Notes: generated from the letters alone by a model not told the origin. DNA of 64,000 nucleotides from Saccharomonospora sp. CUA-673 (GCF_001942305.1 NZ_MKKE01000002.1:92308-156307), one strand, 5' to 3'; positions 26,840 to 36,736 are shown, numbered from the stretch's first letter. Numbers and translations: made by a program.

Positions 26840-28195
26840 TCACACCGCGGCGGCCAACGTGGCCTTCTCCCCGGCGATGCAGCTCATGAGACAGCGGGCG
26901 GCCACGTTGACGTGATTGCCGTGCCGGATGAACGAGGTGACCTGGCTCAGGGTCATCCAGCAGAAGTCGTCGTCCACGTCCAGATCGAAGTCCTCGCCGA
27001 CGTCGACGATCAGGTACCGGTTCTCCGCGTGGTAGAAGCGGCCGCCCTCCTCCGAATGCACGACGTCCACCAGTGTCCGGCTCTCCGGGGCGCCCAGCAG
27101 GTCGTCCAAGAAGGCCGGTCGGTACGCGGCGAGACTTCCGGTGTAGTTGTCGGGAATGCAGCTCACCGTCGGTGCCATCTCCACCGTGTCGTGCGTTCCC
27201 GCCTCGGCCTCGGCGCGCACCAGAACGTGGAACGTGCCGTCGATGTAGCGTCCGAGGAAACCGATCACGCCACGTCCCTGCGGTTCGAACAGCGGCTGCG
27301 ACCAGCGTGCGACCTCCCGTCCGGACGCGGCCACGTCGACCCCGATCACCGCGAAGTGCTTGCCCTCGCGGTGGACGATCTCGCCGCCGCGCAGCGACCA
27401 GTCCGGCAGTTCGCCGAGCGGGACGAGCCGCCGCTCGATCTCGTGCCGCGATTTCGCCTCGGTGAACCAGCTGAGCAGCTCCGAGGTCGAGTGCCGGGCC
27501 CGCTCGACACGCCCACCGCTGAGTTCGGTGCCGAGACCGGACACCCGGCCCAGCCCCGACAGCAGGAACGGCAGGCCCGACAGCACCGTGCGCGCGTCCA
27601 TGTTCACGAGGTTCGGTTCGCGCAGCAACGCCGACATCTCGGTCAGCGACACCCAGCGGAAATCGTCCTGCGCCGGAACCTGCTCGTCGATCTCGACGAT
27701 GACGTTGCGGTTCCGCTTGGCCAGGAACCACGAGCCCTGCTCGGACTGCAACGCGTCGTACACCCATCCCCCGTGCCGGGGCGGGCGGAAGTAGTCGAGG
27801 TACGGAACGTCCTTGCCCTTGTGGACCTTCTGGTAGTTGCTGCGGGTGGCCTGCACGGTCGGCGACAACTGGATCCGGTTGATGTTGCCCGGTTCCATCT
27901 TCGCCTGCATCAGGAAGTGCACCTCGCCCCGCGCCACCGTCGCGACGATGCCGAGGATGCCGATCTCCGGCTGCACGATGATGGGCTGCGACCACTCGCC
28001 GGGCCCGCGTGCGGCTGTCTTGGCATGCAGTCCCCGGACGGAGAAGAACCGTCCCGTCTCGTGGACGACGTCGCCGGTGTCTCCGTCGATCCGCCATCCG
28101 CCCAGGCTCTCCAACGGAGCCTTGGTCACCTCGTACTCGTGTTGTCTCGCACGCTCGTCGTACCAACTGTGGAAGTCGGAGATCTGGTCGGTCAC
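26840..28195 (-). CDS. NDP-hexose 2,3-dehydratase
   Basis: 451 aa, family of SpnO/UrdS/TylX3. It removes the C-2 hydroxyl from TDP-4-keto-6-deoxyglucose, giving a 3,4-diketo sugar. The protein is an internal duplication: the first half has SQPIIVQPEIGILGIVA and KMEPGNINRIQLSPTVQAT; the second has SQPLFEPQGRGVIGFLG and VEMAPTVSCIPDNYTG. GTG 28195 overlaps the epimerase stop by 4 nt. With the 3-ketoreductase it gives the 2-deoxy sugar intermediate of the cluster. Confidence 0.93.
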   Translation of the reverse strand: MTDQISDFHSWYDERARQHEYEVTKAPLESLGGWRIDGDTGDVVHETGRFFSVRGLHAKTAARGPGEWSQPIIVQPEIGILGIVATVARGEVHFLMQAKMEPGNINRIQLSPTVQATRSNYQKVHKGKDVPYLDYFRPPRHGGWVYDALQSEQGSWFLAKRNRNVIVEIDEQVPAQDDFRWVSLTEMSALLREPNLVNMDARTVLSGLPFLLSGLGRVSGLGTELSGGRVERARHSTSELLSWFTEAKSRHEIERRLVPLGELPDWSLRGGEIVHREGKHFAVIGVDVAASGREVARWSQPLFEPQGRGVIGFLGRYIDGTFHVLVRAEAEAGTHDTVEMAPTVSCIPDNYTGSLAAYRPAFLDDLLGAPESRTLVDVVHSEEGGRFYHAENRYLIVDVGEDFDLDVDDDFCWMTLSQVTSFIRHGNHVNVAARCLMSCIAGEKATLAAAV

Positions 28196-28788
28196 GATGA
28201 TGTCCCCTTGCTGAGGGTAGGGCCAGGCCAGGTCATCAGGAGTCCGTCCCGTTCCGCCTCGGCCACACTCGGTGCCGCGCGGTCCTTGTCCGAGATGTAG
28301 ACCGGTTCCACGGCCTTCCACGGGAGGTTCAGCGACGGGTCCCAGGGGTTGATGTCGATCTGCGTTCCCGGCACATGCACCGACGACAGCACGTAACAGA
28401 TCACGGTGTCGTCGGTGAGGGTCAGGAACCCGTGTCCCACACCCTCGGGCACGTACACGGTGCAGGCGCGGTCGGGGTCGAGGATCGTGCTGTGGTGCAC
28501 GCCGAACGTCGGGGACCCGAGGCGCAGGTCGACGGCGACGTCCCGGGCGGCGCCGCGTACGCAACTGACCAATTTGGCCTGCCCGGGCGGCACCGTCACG
28601 CTGTGGATCCCGCGCAGGGTGTTGCGCCGGGAGGTCGAGTAGTTCACCTGCGCCGCGCGGAACGGCCGCTCCGTCAACTCCTCGAGGTGCGGAAACCGCA
28701 GGGCCTCGAAAAAATCACCACGATTGTCGAGGATCTTCTTCGGGTGGAACACGAAGACATCGGGAATCGCGGTTGTCTCAACGTCCAT
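28192..28788 (-). CDS. dTDP-4-keto-6-deoxyhexose 3,5- (or 5-) epimerase, RmlC family
   Basis: 198 aa cupin enzyme. Landmarks: FHPKKILDNRGDFFEA, catalytic His in NTLRGIHSV, and YVPEGVGHGFLTLTDD. It inverts C-5 (and possibly C-3) so that the sugar becomes L-configured. ATG 28788 is chosen because GAGG lies six bases before it. The presence of this gene argues for an L-sugar, or for a mix of D- and L-sugars, in the product. Confidence 0.88.
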   Translation of the reverse strand: MDVETTAIPDVFVFHPKKILDNRGDFFEALRFPHLEELTERPFRAAQVNYSTSRRNTLRGIHSVTVPPGQAKLVSCVRGAARDVAVDLRLGSPTFGVHHSTILDPDRACTVYVPEGVGHGFLTLTDDTVICYVLSSVHVPGTQIDINPWDPSLNLPWKAVEPVYISDKDRAAPSVAEAERDGLLMTWPGPTLSKGTSS

Positions 28789-28852
28789 GAGCATCCTCGT
28801 CCATGACAATCCTTCTGATCGGCCTGGTCCGCGGCCGTGCCGCGGGTACCGC

Positions 28853-29848
28853 CTACCTCGCGTGCACCGGACGGGCGTGCGTCCGGATCGCGTCGATCAA
28901 CCTCGCCTGGCGGGCGATGGCGCCGTGGCCCCATTCCGGCAGGTCCGGTTCCTTCCGGACCGCGCCGGCGAACGCGTCGACCGCGGCCCGGAACTGGTCG
29001 GCCGCGGGCAACGTCACCGGCTCGCTGCCGTGGGAGGTCACGAGGCGCGCCTCCGGCACGTGTCCGACCGGCGTCGTGAACACGTGCGAGACCTCGATGC
29101 GTCCCGTGCTCCCGGTGATCTCGTACGCCGACGTGTAGGCGTCGGCAAGTCCGAATCGGACCTGGGCGAACACCCCGTCGGGTCGGGCCAGCAGCGCCGC
29201 GCCGCCGAGATCGACCTCTCCGGTCTCCGGTTCGCGCAGCACCGTCCCGTGCACGGTGAGCGCGGGGCCGAGGAACATCTGCGCCGCCCGCACCGGGTAC
29301 CCGCACGTGTCGTGCAGCGCCCCACCGCCGAGCTCACGGCGGTGGCGGATGTCCCCTTCGGGCCGTGCGGGGATGGCGAACGTCGAGGAGAACGAGCGGA
29401 GCTCGCCGATCGCGCCGTCGTCGACGAGGTCGCGCAGCGCGCCGTGCATCGGGTGGTGGCAGAACATGAAGTTCTCCCGCAGCACCAGGCCGGATTCCTC
29501 GGCCAGCGTCAGGAGCGCATCGGTCGTGTCCCCGTCCAGGGTGAGCGGTTTCTCGGCCAGCACATGCTTTCCCGCACGCAGGGCACGCTCGATCCACTCG
29601 GCGTGCAGCCCCGAGGGCAGCGGGAGGTAGACGGCGTCGACGTCGTCGCGCTCCAGCAGTGCCGCGTATCCGGTCATCGCCTCCGCTCCGTGGCGTTCGG
29701 CGAACTCCCGCGCCTTCCTCTCGGTCCGGCTCGCGACGGCCACGAGATGGCAGCGGCGGCTCGCGGCGACGGCGGGCAGGACCCGCCGATCGGCGACGTC
29801 GGCGCAGCCGAGCACCCCGATACCCACGGATTCGTCGTCAACGGACAC
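28853..29848 (-). CDS. NDP-hexose 3-ketoreductase (Gfo/Idh/MocA family)
   Basis: 331 aa. Rossmann start VGIGVLGCADVADRRVLPAV and the family lysine in GKHVLAEKPL (about residue 95). It is the usual partner of 2,3-dehydratases (SpnN/UrdT/TylC1 type), reducing the 3-keto group of the unstable 3,4-diketo sugar with NADPH. It begins a transcript after a strong hairpin and precedes the epimerase gene by 64 bp. Confidence 0.88.
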   Translation of the reverse strand: MSVDDESVGIGVLGCADVADRRVLPAVAASRRCHLVAVASRTERKAREFAERHGAEAMTGYAALLERDDVDAVYLPLPSGLHAEWIERALRAGKHVLAEKPLTLDGDTTDALLTLAEESGLVLRENFMFCHHPMHGALRDLVDDGAIGELRSFSSTFAIPARPEGDIRHRRELGGGALHDTCGYPVRAAQMFLGPALTVHGTVLREPETGEVDLGGAALLARPDGVFAQVRFGLADAYTSAYEITGSTGRIEVSHVFTTPVGHVPEARLVTSHGSEPVTLPAADQFRAAVDAFAGAVRKEPDLPEWGHGAIARQARLIDAIRTHARPVHAR

Positions 29849-29900
29849 GGAGACCTCCTCGCCAGGGTCACCGGCGGCGCCGATGATGTGTCGGTCGGAC

Positions 29901-29956
29901 CGACACGCAGCGAGGGCGACCCACCGGCTTCGGTGGATCGCCCTCGCTGCGTGTCG
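29901..29956 (-). terminator. Very long hairpin terminator
   Basis: 19-bp perfect stem (CGACACGCAGCGAGGGCGA paired with its complement at 29938-29956), then a short internal mismatch and CCACCG/CGGTGG around a GCTT loop. It begins 10 bp after the FrnE-like gene stop and separates it from the ketoreductase transcript. Confidence 0.88.
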
Positions 29957-29965
29957 CGTGTTGTC

Positions 29966-30565
29966 TTATGCGCCGGTCAACGCCGTGTAGTAGTCGTCCT
30001 CGGCGCGGACCCCGGACAGCTGCTTGCCGTCGGGCAGCAGCACATGCGGAACCGACCGGAAGCCCATCGCCCGGACCCGGTCGAGTTCGGCGCGCAACTC
30101 GTCCGCCCCGTCGGTGGTGAAGGAGACATCGAGTTCCTGCGCGATCCGGCCCAGCACCGCCGTGTCGCCGATGTCGAGGCCGTCGGTGAAGTGCGCGCGG
30201 AACAGCCGCTCGGTCATCGCGCGGCCGCTCCCCTGCTCGGCGGCCTGGCGGATCAACCGGTGCGCCTCGAACGTGCCTGCGCCGAGCGCGCGGTCGTAGT
30301 CGAGCACGACCCCGTCGGCCTTCGCGTCGACCGCCATCTGCCGGGCGTGGGCGATGGCCTCCTCCCCGAAGTGTTCGCGGAGTTCGTCGAGCAGTGGGCG
30401 GCCGTGTTCCTGCTCCCCCGGCGCGAGCTCGAACGGCAGCACGGTCAGTTCGCAGGACCCGCCGTCCGCGGTGAACCGGTCCACGGCCCGCCCGAAGCGC
30501 GTGAAGGCGACGTACGAGGCCGAGCAGATGACATCGAGTACAAAGTGTACGGTTACCGGTTTCAC
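29966..30565 (-). CDS. DsbA/FrnE-like thioredoxin-fold protein without the CxxC site
   Basis: 199 aa from GTG 30565, which has GGGAGAGGG at good spacing; an in-frame ATG at 30580 is weaker. DsbA-family fold of the FrnE type (N-terminal strand, helical insertion, and C-terminal GFRSVPHVLLPDGKQLSG with cis-Pro loop). FrnE normally has CPWC; here the segment is VICSASY, keeping only Cys14. Dithiol oxidoreductase activity is therefore unlikely. FrnE-type genes occur in several type II polyketide clusters with unclear function. Last gene before the hairpin terminator. Confidence 0.82.
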   Translation of the reverse strand: MKPVTVHFVLDVICSASYVAFTRFGRAVDRFTADGGSCELTVLPFELAPGEQEHGRPLLDELREHFGEEAIAHARQMAVDAKADGVVLDYDRALGAGTFEAHRLIRQAAEQGSGRAMTERLFRAHFTDGLDIGDTAVLGRIAQELDVSFTTDGADELRAELDRVRAMGFRSVPHVLLPDGKQLSGVRAEDDYYTALTGA

Positions 30566-30590
30566 CGATCCCTCTCCCATAATCCGGCGT

Positions 30591-31915
30591 TCACCCCGTG
30601 TTGGCGGGGCGTGCCTTGTCGTGTTCCGATCGCTGTGCCTTCGCCCGGTGCAGCGCGGTGAGCTCCTCGATCGCGGGCACCAGATCACCCGGCCGAGCCG
30701 CCGCGACGAGATCGGCGTGGAGTTCGCCCGCACCGAGTTGGAACGACGGTTCGGTGATCACCCGCAACAGTTGTTTGCGCAGTTCCGGCACCGACAGTCC
30801 CTCCCTTCCCACCACGACCCCGCCGCCGCGTTCGGCGACGTACTCCCCCGTGAGCTCCTCGTTCCACTCGGTCAGCGGGACGATCAGTTGGGGGATTCGG
30901 TAGTTCGCGGCGCGGCCGCGGTGCCGTCGCCGCCGTGGTGGATGATCGCCGAGCAGGTCGGCAGAATCTGACTCAGGGGAAGGTACTCCATCGTCCGGAC
31001 ATTGTCGGGGATGCGCGGCAGCATCGCCCGTTGAGCCGAATTCATCGTCACCAATGCCTCGACGTCGGACTCGGCGACCGCTTCGAGCACATCGCCGAGC
31101 GAGACCCGCTGCCAGTCCCGTTCGTAACCGGTGGTCGCCGCCGGGATGCAGATCCGCGGCCGCCGGGGCGGTTCGCGGAGCCAGTCCGGCACCGGCCGCG
31201 AACCGTTGTAGGGCACCCAACGCATCGGGATGGAGCGCGCCGGACTCGGCAACCGCAACGGCGCCGCCATCGGGTCGAGGGTCCACTGGCCGAGCACCGT
31301 CTCCGGGTCGAACTCCACCCCGTGCCGCTCCGCGTGCGGCCGCATCAGCCCGGCCACCGCCTCGGCGGCGAGCCGCGCACCCGGCGAACCCGACCGTGCG
31401 AGCCCGAGGACCCATCCGAAGTAGTCCGGCCCCCACAGCACCCGCGCATGCGCCGCCCCGCACACCCGCGCCGCGACCGGCGAACCCACCATGGCCGGGT
31501 CCCACAGGACGAGGTCTGGCCGCCAGGACCGCGCGTAGGCCACGAGGTCGTCGGTCGCGGTCCGCTGCGGCGCCTCGGCCGGCAGCGGCGGGCAGAAGTA
31601 CGCCATCGCGGGCAGGATCCGGTTCCGCAGCACCGCCCAACTCCGCCGGTCCTCGGCGGCCAGCTGCCATTCCGCATCGACCTCGGCCAGCTGCTCCTCG
31701 ACGCGGTCGAACGACTCCTCGCCGAGAGTTCGGACCGTCCCGTCCTCGCCGTCGCCGACAAGCACCGGGGTCAGGCCGGCGGCGATCACCTCGTCGACCA
31801 GCGACGGGTACGCCGCGATCTGCACCTCGTGCCCGGCGTTCCGCAGCGCCCACGCGATCGGAATCATGGTCAACAGATGGGATCTGTTGGGAAACGTCGT
31901 GATCAGTACGCGCAC
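30591..31915 (-). CDS. GT-B glycosyltransferase, macrolide/aromatic polyketide type (frameshifted near 30911)
   Basis: About 440 aa after correction. N-terminus MRVLITTFPNRSHLLTMIPIAWALRNAGHEV is typical of the DesVII/EryCIII/UrdGT class. The C-terminal sugar-nucleotide motif is split: SAIIHHGGDGTAAA reads in one frame, ANYRIPQLIVPLTEWNEE in another. One extra G near 30911 (GCGGCC) joins them. It would attach the TDP-aminodeoxysugar to the angucyclinone. The EryCII-like helper protein some of these enzymes need is not in the window. Confidence 0.87.
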
Positions 31916-31960
31916 CGGCGCTCCTTCGAGGTGATGTGACGAGCTGCGAAGGTCACCGCG

Positions 31961-33199
31961 TCAGGTGCGGGCCTCCTCGGTCTCCGGGGTCTCGTCGGCC
32001 TCACCGGTCCGGTCGTTGTCCTCGGCGGGTTGCTCCGCCAACCGGACCAGCAACAGGGCCGCGAGGATGACCGCACTGAACGCGGCCGCGACGAGGTAGC
32101 CCGTCTTGATCGTGGTGGCGTCGATGATCGGGCCGAGCACCAGCGGCGACAGGAACTGGCCGAGGAACGTGGCGGTGCCCGTCGCGGCGAGCGCCTGGCC
32201 CCGCAGCGCCGCGGGCACCCGCTCGCCGATCAGCACCGTCAGTGCCGGGATCGCGATACCGGTACCGATGCCGAACAACGCGAGCGCCACGGCCATCAGG
32301 TACGGCTCGTCGACGACACCCACGATCAGGAACGCCGCCGTCCACGTCAGACCCGTCACCCGCAGCAGGCGGGTGTAGCCGAGCCCGGCGCGCAACTTCG
32401 CGTACACCAGACCGACCAGGGTCATGGCCACCGAGATCGACACGCCGATGATCGCGACGATCAGCGGGTCGGTGACCCCCACCTCCGCCAGGCGCAGCGG
32501 CAGGAAGACACCGATACCCATGAGCAGGATCGACGTCGCGAACAGCAGGCCGTACAACCCGAGCAGACCCGGGGTCAGCAGCGTCCACATGCTCACCTCG
32601 GCCCGTTCCTTGGGAGGGGCCGGCGCCGTGTTCGGCAGGGACAGCACGGCGAACACGCCGAGCGGCACGCCGATCAGGTAGATCGCGAACGGGGCGTGCC
32701 ACGACATGCCGCCGACCGCGCCGGCCAGGATCGGCCACAGGATCCCGCCGAGGCTGATGGCCGAGGACCGCCAGCCCATCACGCGGTCCAGCTCGGCGCC
32801 CCGGTAGAACTCCATGAGCGCCACCGTCGTGCCGGCGAACACGGCCGCCGCGCCGAGGCCGAAGATGAAGCGGCTGGCCAGCAGCGCCTCGTACGACTCG
32901 GTGACGACGCCGGCACCGCCGGCGAGGCCGTAGACGATCAACCCGCCGATCAGCGGCGCTCGCACGCCCCAGCGGTCGATCATCCACCCGGCCAACGGGC
33001 TCGCGGCCGCGATGGTCAGACCGTGGGCCGTGCCGATCAGGCCGGCCGCAGTGCCCTGGACTCCGAGGTCGCCGCGGATCAGCTCCAGTACCGGCGAGAC
33101 GATCGCGCCGGCCATCACGGTCAGCGTCGAGGCCAGCAACAGGACGGTCAGTGGCAGTCGGCTGGTGCGAATCTCCAGCGTGGGGGTGGCTGCGGACAT
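31961..33199 (-). CDS. MFS efflux transporter (DHA1-like)
   Basis: 412 aa, 12 membrane segments, with motif-A type loop GWMIDRWGVRAPL and an acidic C-terminal tail. ATG 33199 has AGGA upstream. An in-frame GTG at 33262 would add 21 Arg-rich residues and lies just after a possible -10, so a leaderless longer form cannot be excluded. The promoter region carries a near-identical copy of the SoxR-like operator found at the cluster edge, which suggests drug- or redox-induced export. Confidence 0.87.
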   Translation of the reverse strand: MSAATPTLEIRTSRLPLTVLLLASTLTVMAGAIVSPVLELIRGDLGVQGTAAGLIGTAHGLTIAAASPLAGWMIDRWGVRAPLIGGLIVYGLAGGAGVVTESYEALLASRFIFGLGAAAVFAGTTVALMEFYRGAELDRVMGWRSSAISLGGILWPILAGAVGGMSWHAPFAIYLIGVPLGVFAVLSLPNTAPAPPKERAEVSMWTLLTPGLLGLYGLLFATSILLMGIGVFLPLRLAEVGVTDPLIVAIIGVSISVAMTLVGLVYAKLRAGLGYTRLLRVTGLTWTAAFLIVGVVDEPYLMAVALALFGIGTGIAIPALTVLIGERVPAALRGQALAATGTATFLGQFLSPLVLGPIIDATTIKTGYLVAAAFSAVILAALLLVRLAEQPAEDNDRTGEADETPETEEART

Positions 33200-33267
33200 A
33201 GTGCGTTCCTGCTCTCTCACGTGCCGGCGACGGGGTCTACCGCCGCCCGCGTCGTTGGACACCCACC

Positions 33268-33298
33268 ACGCTGGTGATTGAACATATGTTTAAGTCAA
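33268..33298 (-). promoter_or_regulatory. Second SoxR-box-like operator with promoter, upstream of MFS gene
   Basis: TTGAACATATGTT-T-AAGTCAA at 33278-33298 matches the merR/FMN-reductase site in 20 of 21 positions. On the minus strand TTGACT and CAGCGT are separated by 19 bp, again the MerR-type long spacer, directed at the MFS gene. Confidence 0.68.
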
Positions 33299-33357
33299 GT
33301 GAGATCGACGGGCGGTTGCGGAAGATTCACCCGCGCGACCGTCCCGACCGCCGGGAA

Positions 33358-34506
33358 TCAGACATCTCCGGCGGACTCGGACACCAGTTTCTCCAGCTGC
33401 GGGACGATCTCGAACGGGGTCGGCAACCCGTGCAGCTGCCCCGCCAGTTGTCGGGCCCTTTCGCGGTAGCCCTCGTCGGTGAGCAGCGTGCCGCATGCGG
33501 CCGCGACCGCCTCTGCCGTGGCGTCGGCCGCGCTCAGCACGATCGCCGCGCCGTAGTCGGCCAGCCGCTGCACCGGCGGGCCGAACGCGACGGTCTCCGG
33601 GATGGCCAACTGGGGCACGCCGGCGTCGACGGCGGTCATCGTCGTGGCGCCGCCGGCGTGGTGCACGACCAGGCTGCAGGTCGGCATGAGCACATCGAGC
33701 GGCACCCACCCGGTCCGGACGTCGTCGGGGACGCGTTCGCGGAGCGCGGCCGCCAGCTCCTCCGGGGCGGGAATCACGATCTCGACGTCCAGCACGCGCA
33801 GACTCTCGACCGCGGCGAGCAGGAAGTCCAGACTGCGCTCCTCGCTCGCCCGGCTGCCTGCGGTCAGACACACCCGGGGCCGTGCCGGCGGGGTCACCAT
33901 CCACGGCTCGACCTCCTTCTGGAGGTTGCCGGGGGTCCACCGCATCAGCGTCGCCCCGTCATCCGGTGCCCGTAGCGCAGGCGGGCAGATCTCGATCCGC
34001 ACGTCGGGGGCCGGGAGGTCGGCCAGCCCGAGCTCCTGCAGTTCCGGGGCCAGTACCGGACGGGCGCCCTCGTCGGTCCACGGCCAGTCCCCGGAGTCCC
34101 AGGCGACCTGCACGTGCGGCACCCCGAGACGCGCCGCGAGCAACGGCGCCGCGTAACACATCCGGCCCCCCACCACGAGGTCCGGTCGCCAATGCTCCGT
34201 CAGTGCCCGCAGGTACTCGTACCCGTCGGCGCCGAGGTGCGCGAACCACCCGCCGGTGAACTCCAACTCCTCGCGGTAGCCCTCGACGAACGTCCGCTCG
34301 TTGCCGGCCCGGTCCTGCCACACGTAGTGCCAGATGTCGTGCTCGACCATGGCGACGGCGGGCATCCCTGCGCCGGCCGCGATCGGCACGGACGGCCGGT
34401 TGACCGCCGCGAGGACCTCATGTCCGTTGCTGCGCAACGCGTTCGCCAACGGAACCAGGCCGAAGACGATGGCGGGACTCCCCGCGCCGACGAACAGAAC
34501 TCTCAC
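33358..34506 (-). CDS. GT-B glycosyltransferase
   Basis: 382 aa. N-terminus MRVLFVGAGSPAIVFGLVPLANALRSNGHEV; acceptor-side DIWHYVW and HVQVAWDSGDWPW; sugar-nucleotide motif SLVVHHAGGATTMTAVDAGVPQL. It belongs to the same GT1 family as UrdGT/LanGT/SpnP enzymes. GTG 34506 follows GGGAGGAAA. As the second GT-B enzyme in the cluster it implies either two sugar additions or separate C- and O-glycosylation. Confidence 0.9.
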   Translation of the reverse strand: MRVLFVGAGSPAIVFGLVPLANALRSNGHEVLAAVNRPSVPIAAGAGMPAVAMVEHDIWHYVWQDRAGNERTFVEGYREELEFTGGWFAHLGADGYEYLRALTEHWRPDLVVGGRMCYAAPLLAARLGVPHVQVAWDSGDWPWTDEGARPVLAPELQELGLADLPAPDVRIEICPPALRAPDDGATLMRWTPGNLQKEVEPWMVTPPARPRVCLTAGSRASEERSLDFLLAAVESLRVLDVEIVIPAPEELAAALRERVPDDVRTGWVPLDVLMPTCSLVVHHAGGATTMTAVDAGVPQLAIPETVAFGPPVQRLADYGAAIVLSAADATAEAVAAACGTLLTDEGYRERARQLAGQLHGLPTPFEIVPQLEKLVSESAGDV

Positions 34507-34587
34507 GTTTCCTCCCTGACGTTGTGCGGATCCGTGTGCGCCCGCCCGCTCGGAACAGCCCCGGGGCGTCCGGGGTCCGTCCCGGCG

Positions 34588-35367
34588 TCAGGCCCGGACG
34601 GCGGTGAACAGGCCGCGTCCGCTCGGACCTCCGGGCTCGTACTCGGCCCGCAGTCCGGCAGCCGCGAACGCGGCCAGATACTCGTCGAGCTCGAAGAGGG
34701 TGTAGAGCTCCTGCTCGGCGAAACTCCGGATGCCCCGGGACTCGGCCACCGTGTAGTTGACGCTCATGCGGGTGGCGTTGCCCTCGCGCACGGTGTGCGA
34801 GACGCGGCTGACGACGAGTCCCGGCTTCTCCGCGATGCCACCGGAGACGAATCCGTCGAGGAAGTTCTCCGGGAACCACCACGGTTCGGCGATGACGACC
34901 CCGCCCGGGGCCAGACAGTCGGCCATGACCGCGACGGCGGCCTCGAGCTCCTCGCGATCCTTCATGTATCCCAGCGAGAAGCACATGCACACGACCGCGT
35001 CGTAGGTCCGCTCGGCGCGGAAGGTGCGCATGTCGCCGGAGGTGATCGTGGCCCGCGGCGCGTTCCGGCGGGCCATGTCGCACATTCCCTCGGACAGGTC
35101 GAAGCCCGCCGTCACGGAGAAGTGGTCCGCCAGGCGCGCCAGGTGGGCGCCCGTGCCGCACGCGACGTCCAGGAGCGAATCCGCATCGGGTTTCACGGCC
35201 CGCACCCGCTCGGCGAGCTCGTCGGACTCACCGGCCCAGTCCCGCCCGCGTGCCGCGTGGATGAAATCGTAGATCTCCGCATGCCGGCGGCTGTAGTAGG
35301 TCGCGTCGTCCTCGATTTCCACATCGGACACGAGCCCGACCGTGCTGCCGGGAACCGTCTCGGTCAT
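34588..35367 (-). CDS. NDP-aminosugar N,N-dimethyltransferase
   Basis: 259 aa SAM-dependent enzyme. Motif I LLDVACGTGAHLARLADHF, motif EPWWFPENF and C-terminal EYEPGGPSGRGLF are shared with DesVI, TylM1 and SpnS, which methylate the amino group of TDP-aminosugars. Following the 4-aminotransferase, it would give a 4-dimethylamino sugar. ATG 35367 with an AAGAAGG upstream. It lies directly after the 3,4-dehydratase gene. Confidence 0.92.
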   Translation of the reverse strand: MTETVPGSTVGLVSDVEIEDDATYYSRRHAEIYDFIHAARGRDWAGESDELAERVRAVKPDADSLLDVACGTGAHLARLADHFSVTAGFDLSEGMCDMARRNAPRATITSGDMRTFRAERTYDAVVCMCFSLGYMKDREELEAAVAVMADCLAPGGVVIAEPWWFPENFLDGFVSGGIAEKPGLVVSRVSHTVREGNATRMSVNYTVAESRGIRSFAEQELYTLFELDEYLAAFAAAGLRAEYEPGGPSGRGLFTAVRA

Positions 35368-35405
35368 CGCTTCGGCCCACCCTTCTTTCGTTGCCGTCGG
35401 TGCGG

Positions 35406-36736
35406 TCAGCCAGCCTTGACGCCGGACAGGGAGCTGCGCTGCGCGAACTCGGCGATCGACGAGACCATGTAGTCGATCATCTCCTCGGTCAGTCCGGGGT
35501 ACACGCCGATCCAGAAGGTGTCGCTGGTGACGATGTCGCTGTTGGTCAGATCGCTCGCGATGCGGAAGTTCTGCCCGTCGTAGGCGGGATGCCGGGTGAG
35601 GTTGCCGCCGAAGAACCGGCGGGTCGCGATCTTGCGGGATTCGAGGAAGTCGCACAGCTCGCGTCGCGTGTACGCGGCATCGGGCCGGACGGTGATGACG
35701 AACCCGAACCAGCTGGGATCCGAGTTGGGCGTCGCCTCGGGCAGCATCAGTCCCGGGACGTCGGCCAACCCGTCGTGCATCCGCTGCCAGTTCCGCCGCC
35801 GGGCGCGCCGAACTCCTCGACACGCGCCAGTTGCTGGACGCCGAGCGCGGCCTGCAGGTCGGTCGACTTCAGGTTGTAGCCGACGTGGGAGAAGATGTAC
35901 TTGTGGTCGTAGCCGTGCGGCAACGAGCCCATCTGGTGGTCGAACCGTTTGAAGCAGGTGTTGCTGTCGCCGGGCTCGCACCAGCAGTCCCGGCCCCAGT
36001 CGCGCATCGACTCGACGAGCCTGGCCAGCCGCAGGTCGCCGGTGACGACACAGCCGCCCTCGCCCATCGTGATGTGGTGCGCGGGATAGAAGCTCGTCGT
36101 GGCGAGGTGGCCGAAGGTTCCGGTGAGCCGGCCGTCGTAGCGCGAGCCGACCGCGTCGCAGTTGTCCTCGACCAGATAGAGCCCGTGTTCGCGCGCCAGG
36201 TCGGCGATCTCGGTCGCCGGGAACGGATTTCCGAGCGCGTGCGCGATCATGATCGCGCGGGTGCGCGGTCCGATGGCGTCGGCCACGCGCTCGGGGCTGG
36301 TGTTGTAGGTGCCGAGTTCGGTGTCCACGAACACCGGGACCATGCCGTTCTGCAGGATCGGGTTCACCGTCGTCGGAAATCCCGCGGCGACGGTGATGAC
36401 CTCGTCGCCGGGCCGGAGCCGGTCGTCACCGAGTTGCGGGGAGGTCAGCGAGCTCAGCGCGACCAGGTTGGCCGACGAGCCCGAGTTCGTCAGATGGGCC
36501 TTGCGCAGGCCGAAATAGCGGGCGAAGCTCCGCTCGAACTCCCGCGAGTTCGGGCCGGCCGCGATGCGCATCTCCAGCGCCGCCTTGACCAGTGCGACCC
36601 GGTCGCGTTCCTCGAGCACCGCTCCGGAACTCAACAGCGGTGTCTCGCCGGGGACGAACTCGGCCGCATCCTGTTCGGCGTGGTACGTGCGCACCAGCTC
36701 GAGAATCGTCTCGGCGGTGTCCTGGGCGTGCGACAT
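35406..36736 (-). CDS. NDP-hexose 3,4-dehydratase, [2Fe-2S]/PMP enzyme (frameshifted near 35804)
   Basis: About 443 aa after correction. SpnQ/UrdQ/E1 (RfbH) family, which removes the C-3 hydroxyl using PMP plus one-electron transfer. Although it looks like a DegT aminotransferase, the PLP lysine is replaced by histidine ([14 protein letters not shown], His220-His221). The iron-sulphur ligands fit the family pattern C-x57-C-x-C-x7-C exactly (Cys193, 251, 253, 261). The frame breaks after VEEFGA; one extra G restores [15 protein letters not shown] through to a stop at 35406. A reductase partner is not encoded nearby and may be shared with the host. Confidence 0.93.

Noticed and set aside
35406..36736. 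Second sugar aminotransferase
   Set aside because: The PLP lysine is His and the four Cys ligands match C-x57-C-x-C-x7-C, so it is a 3,4-dehydratase.
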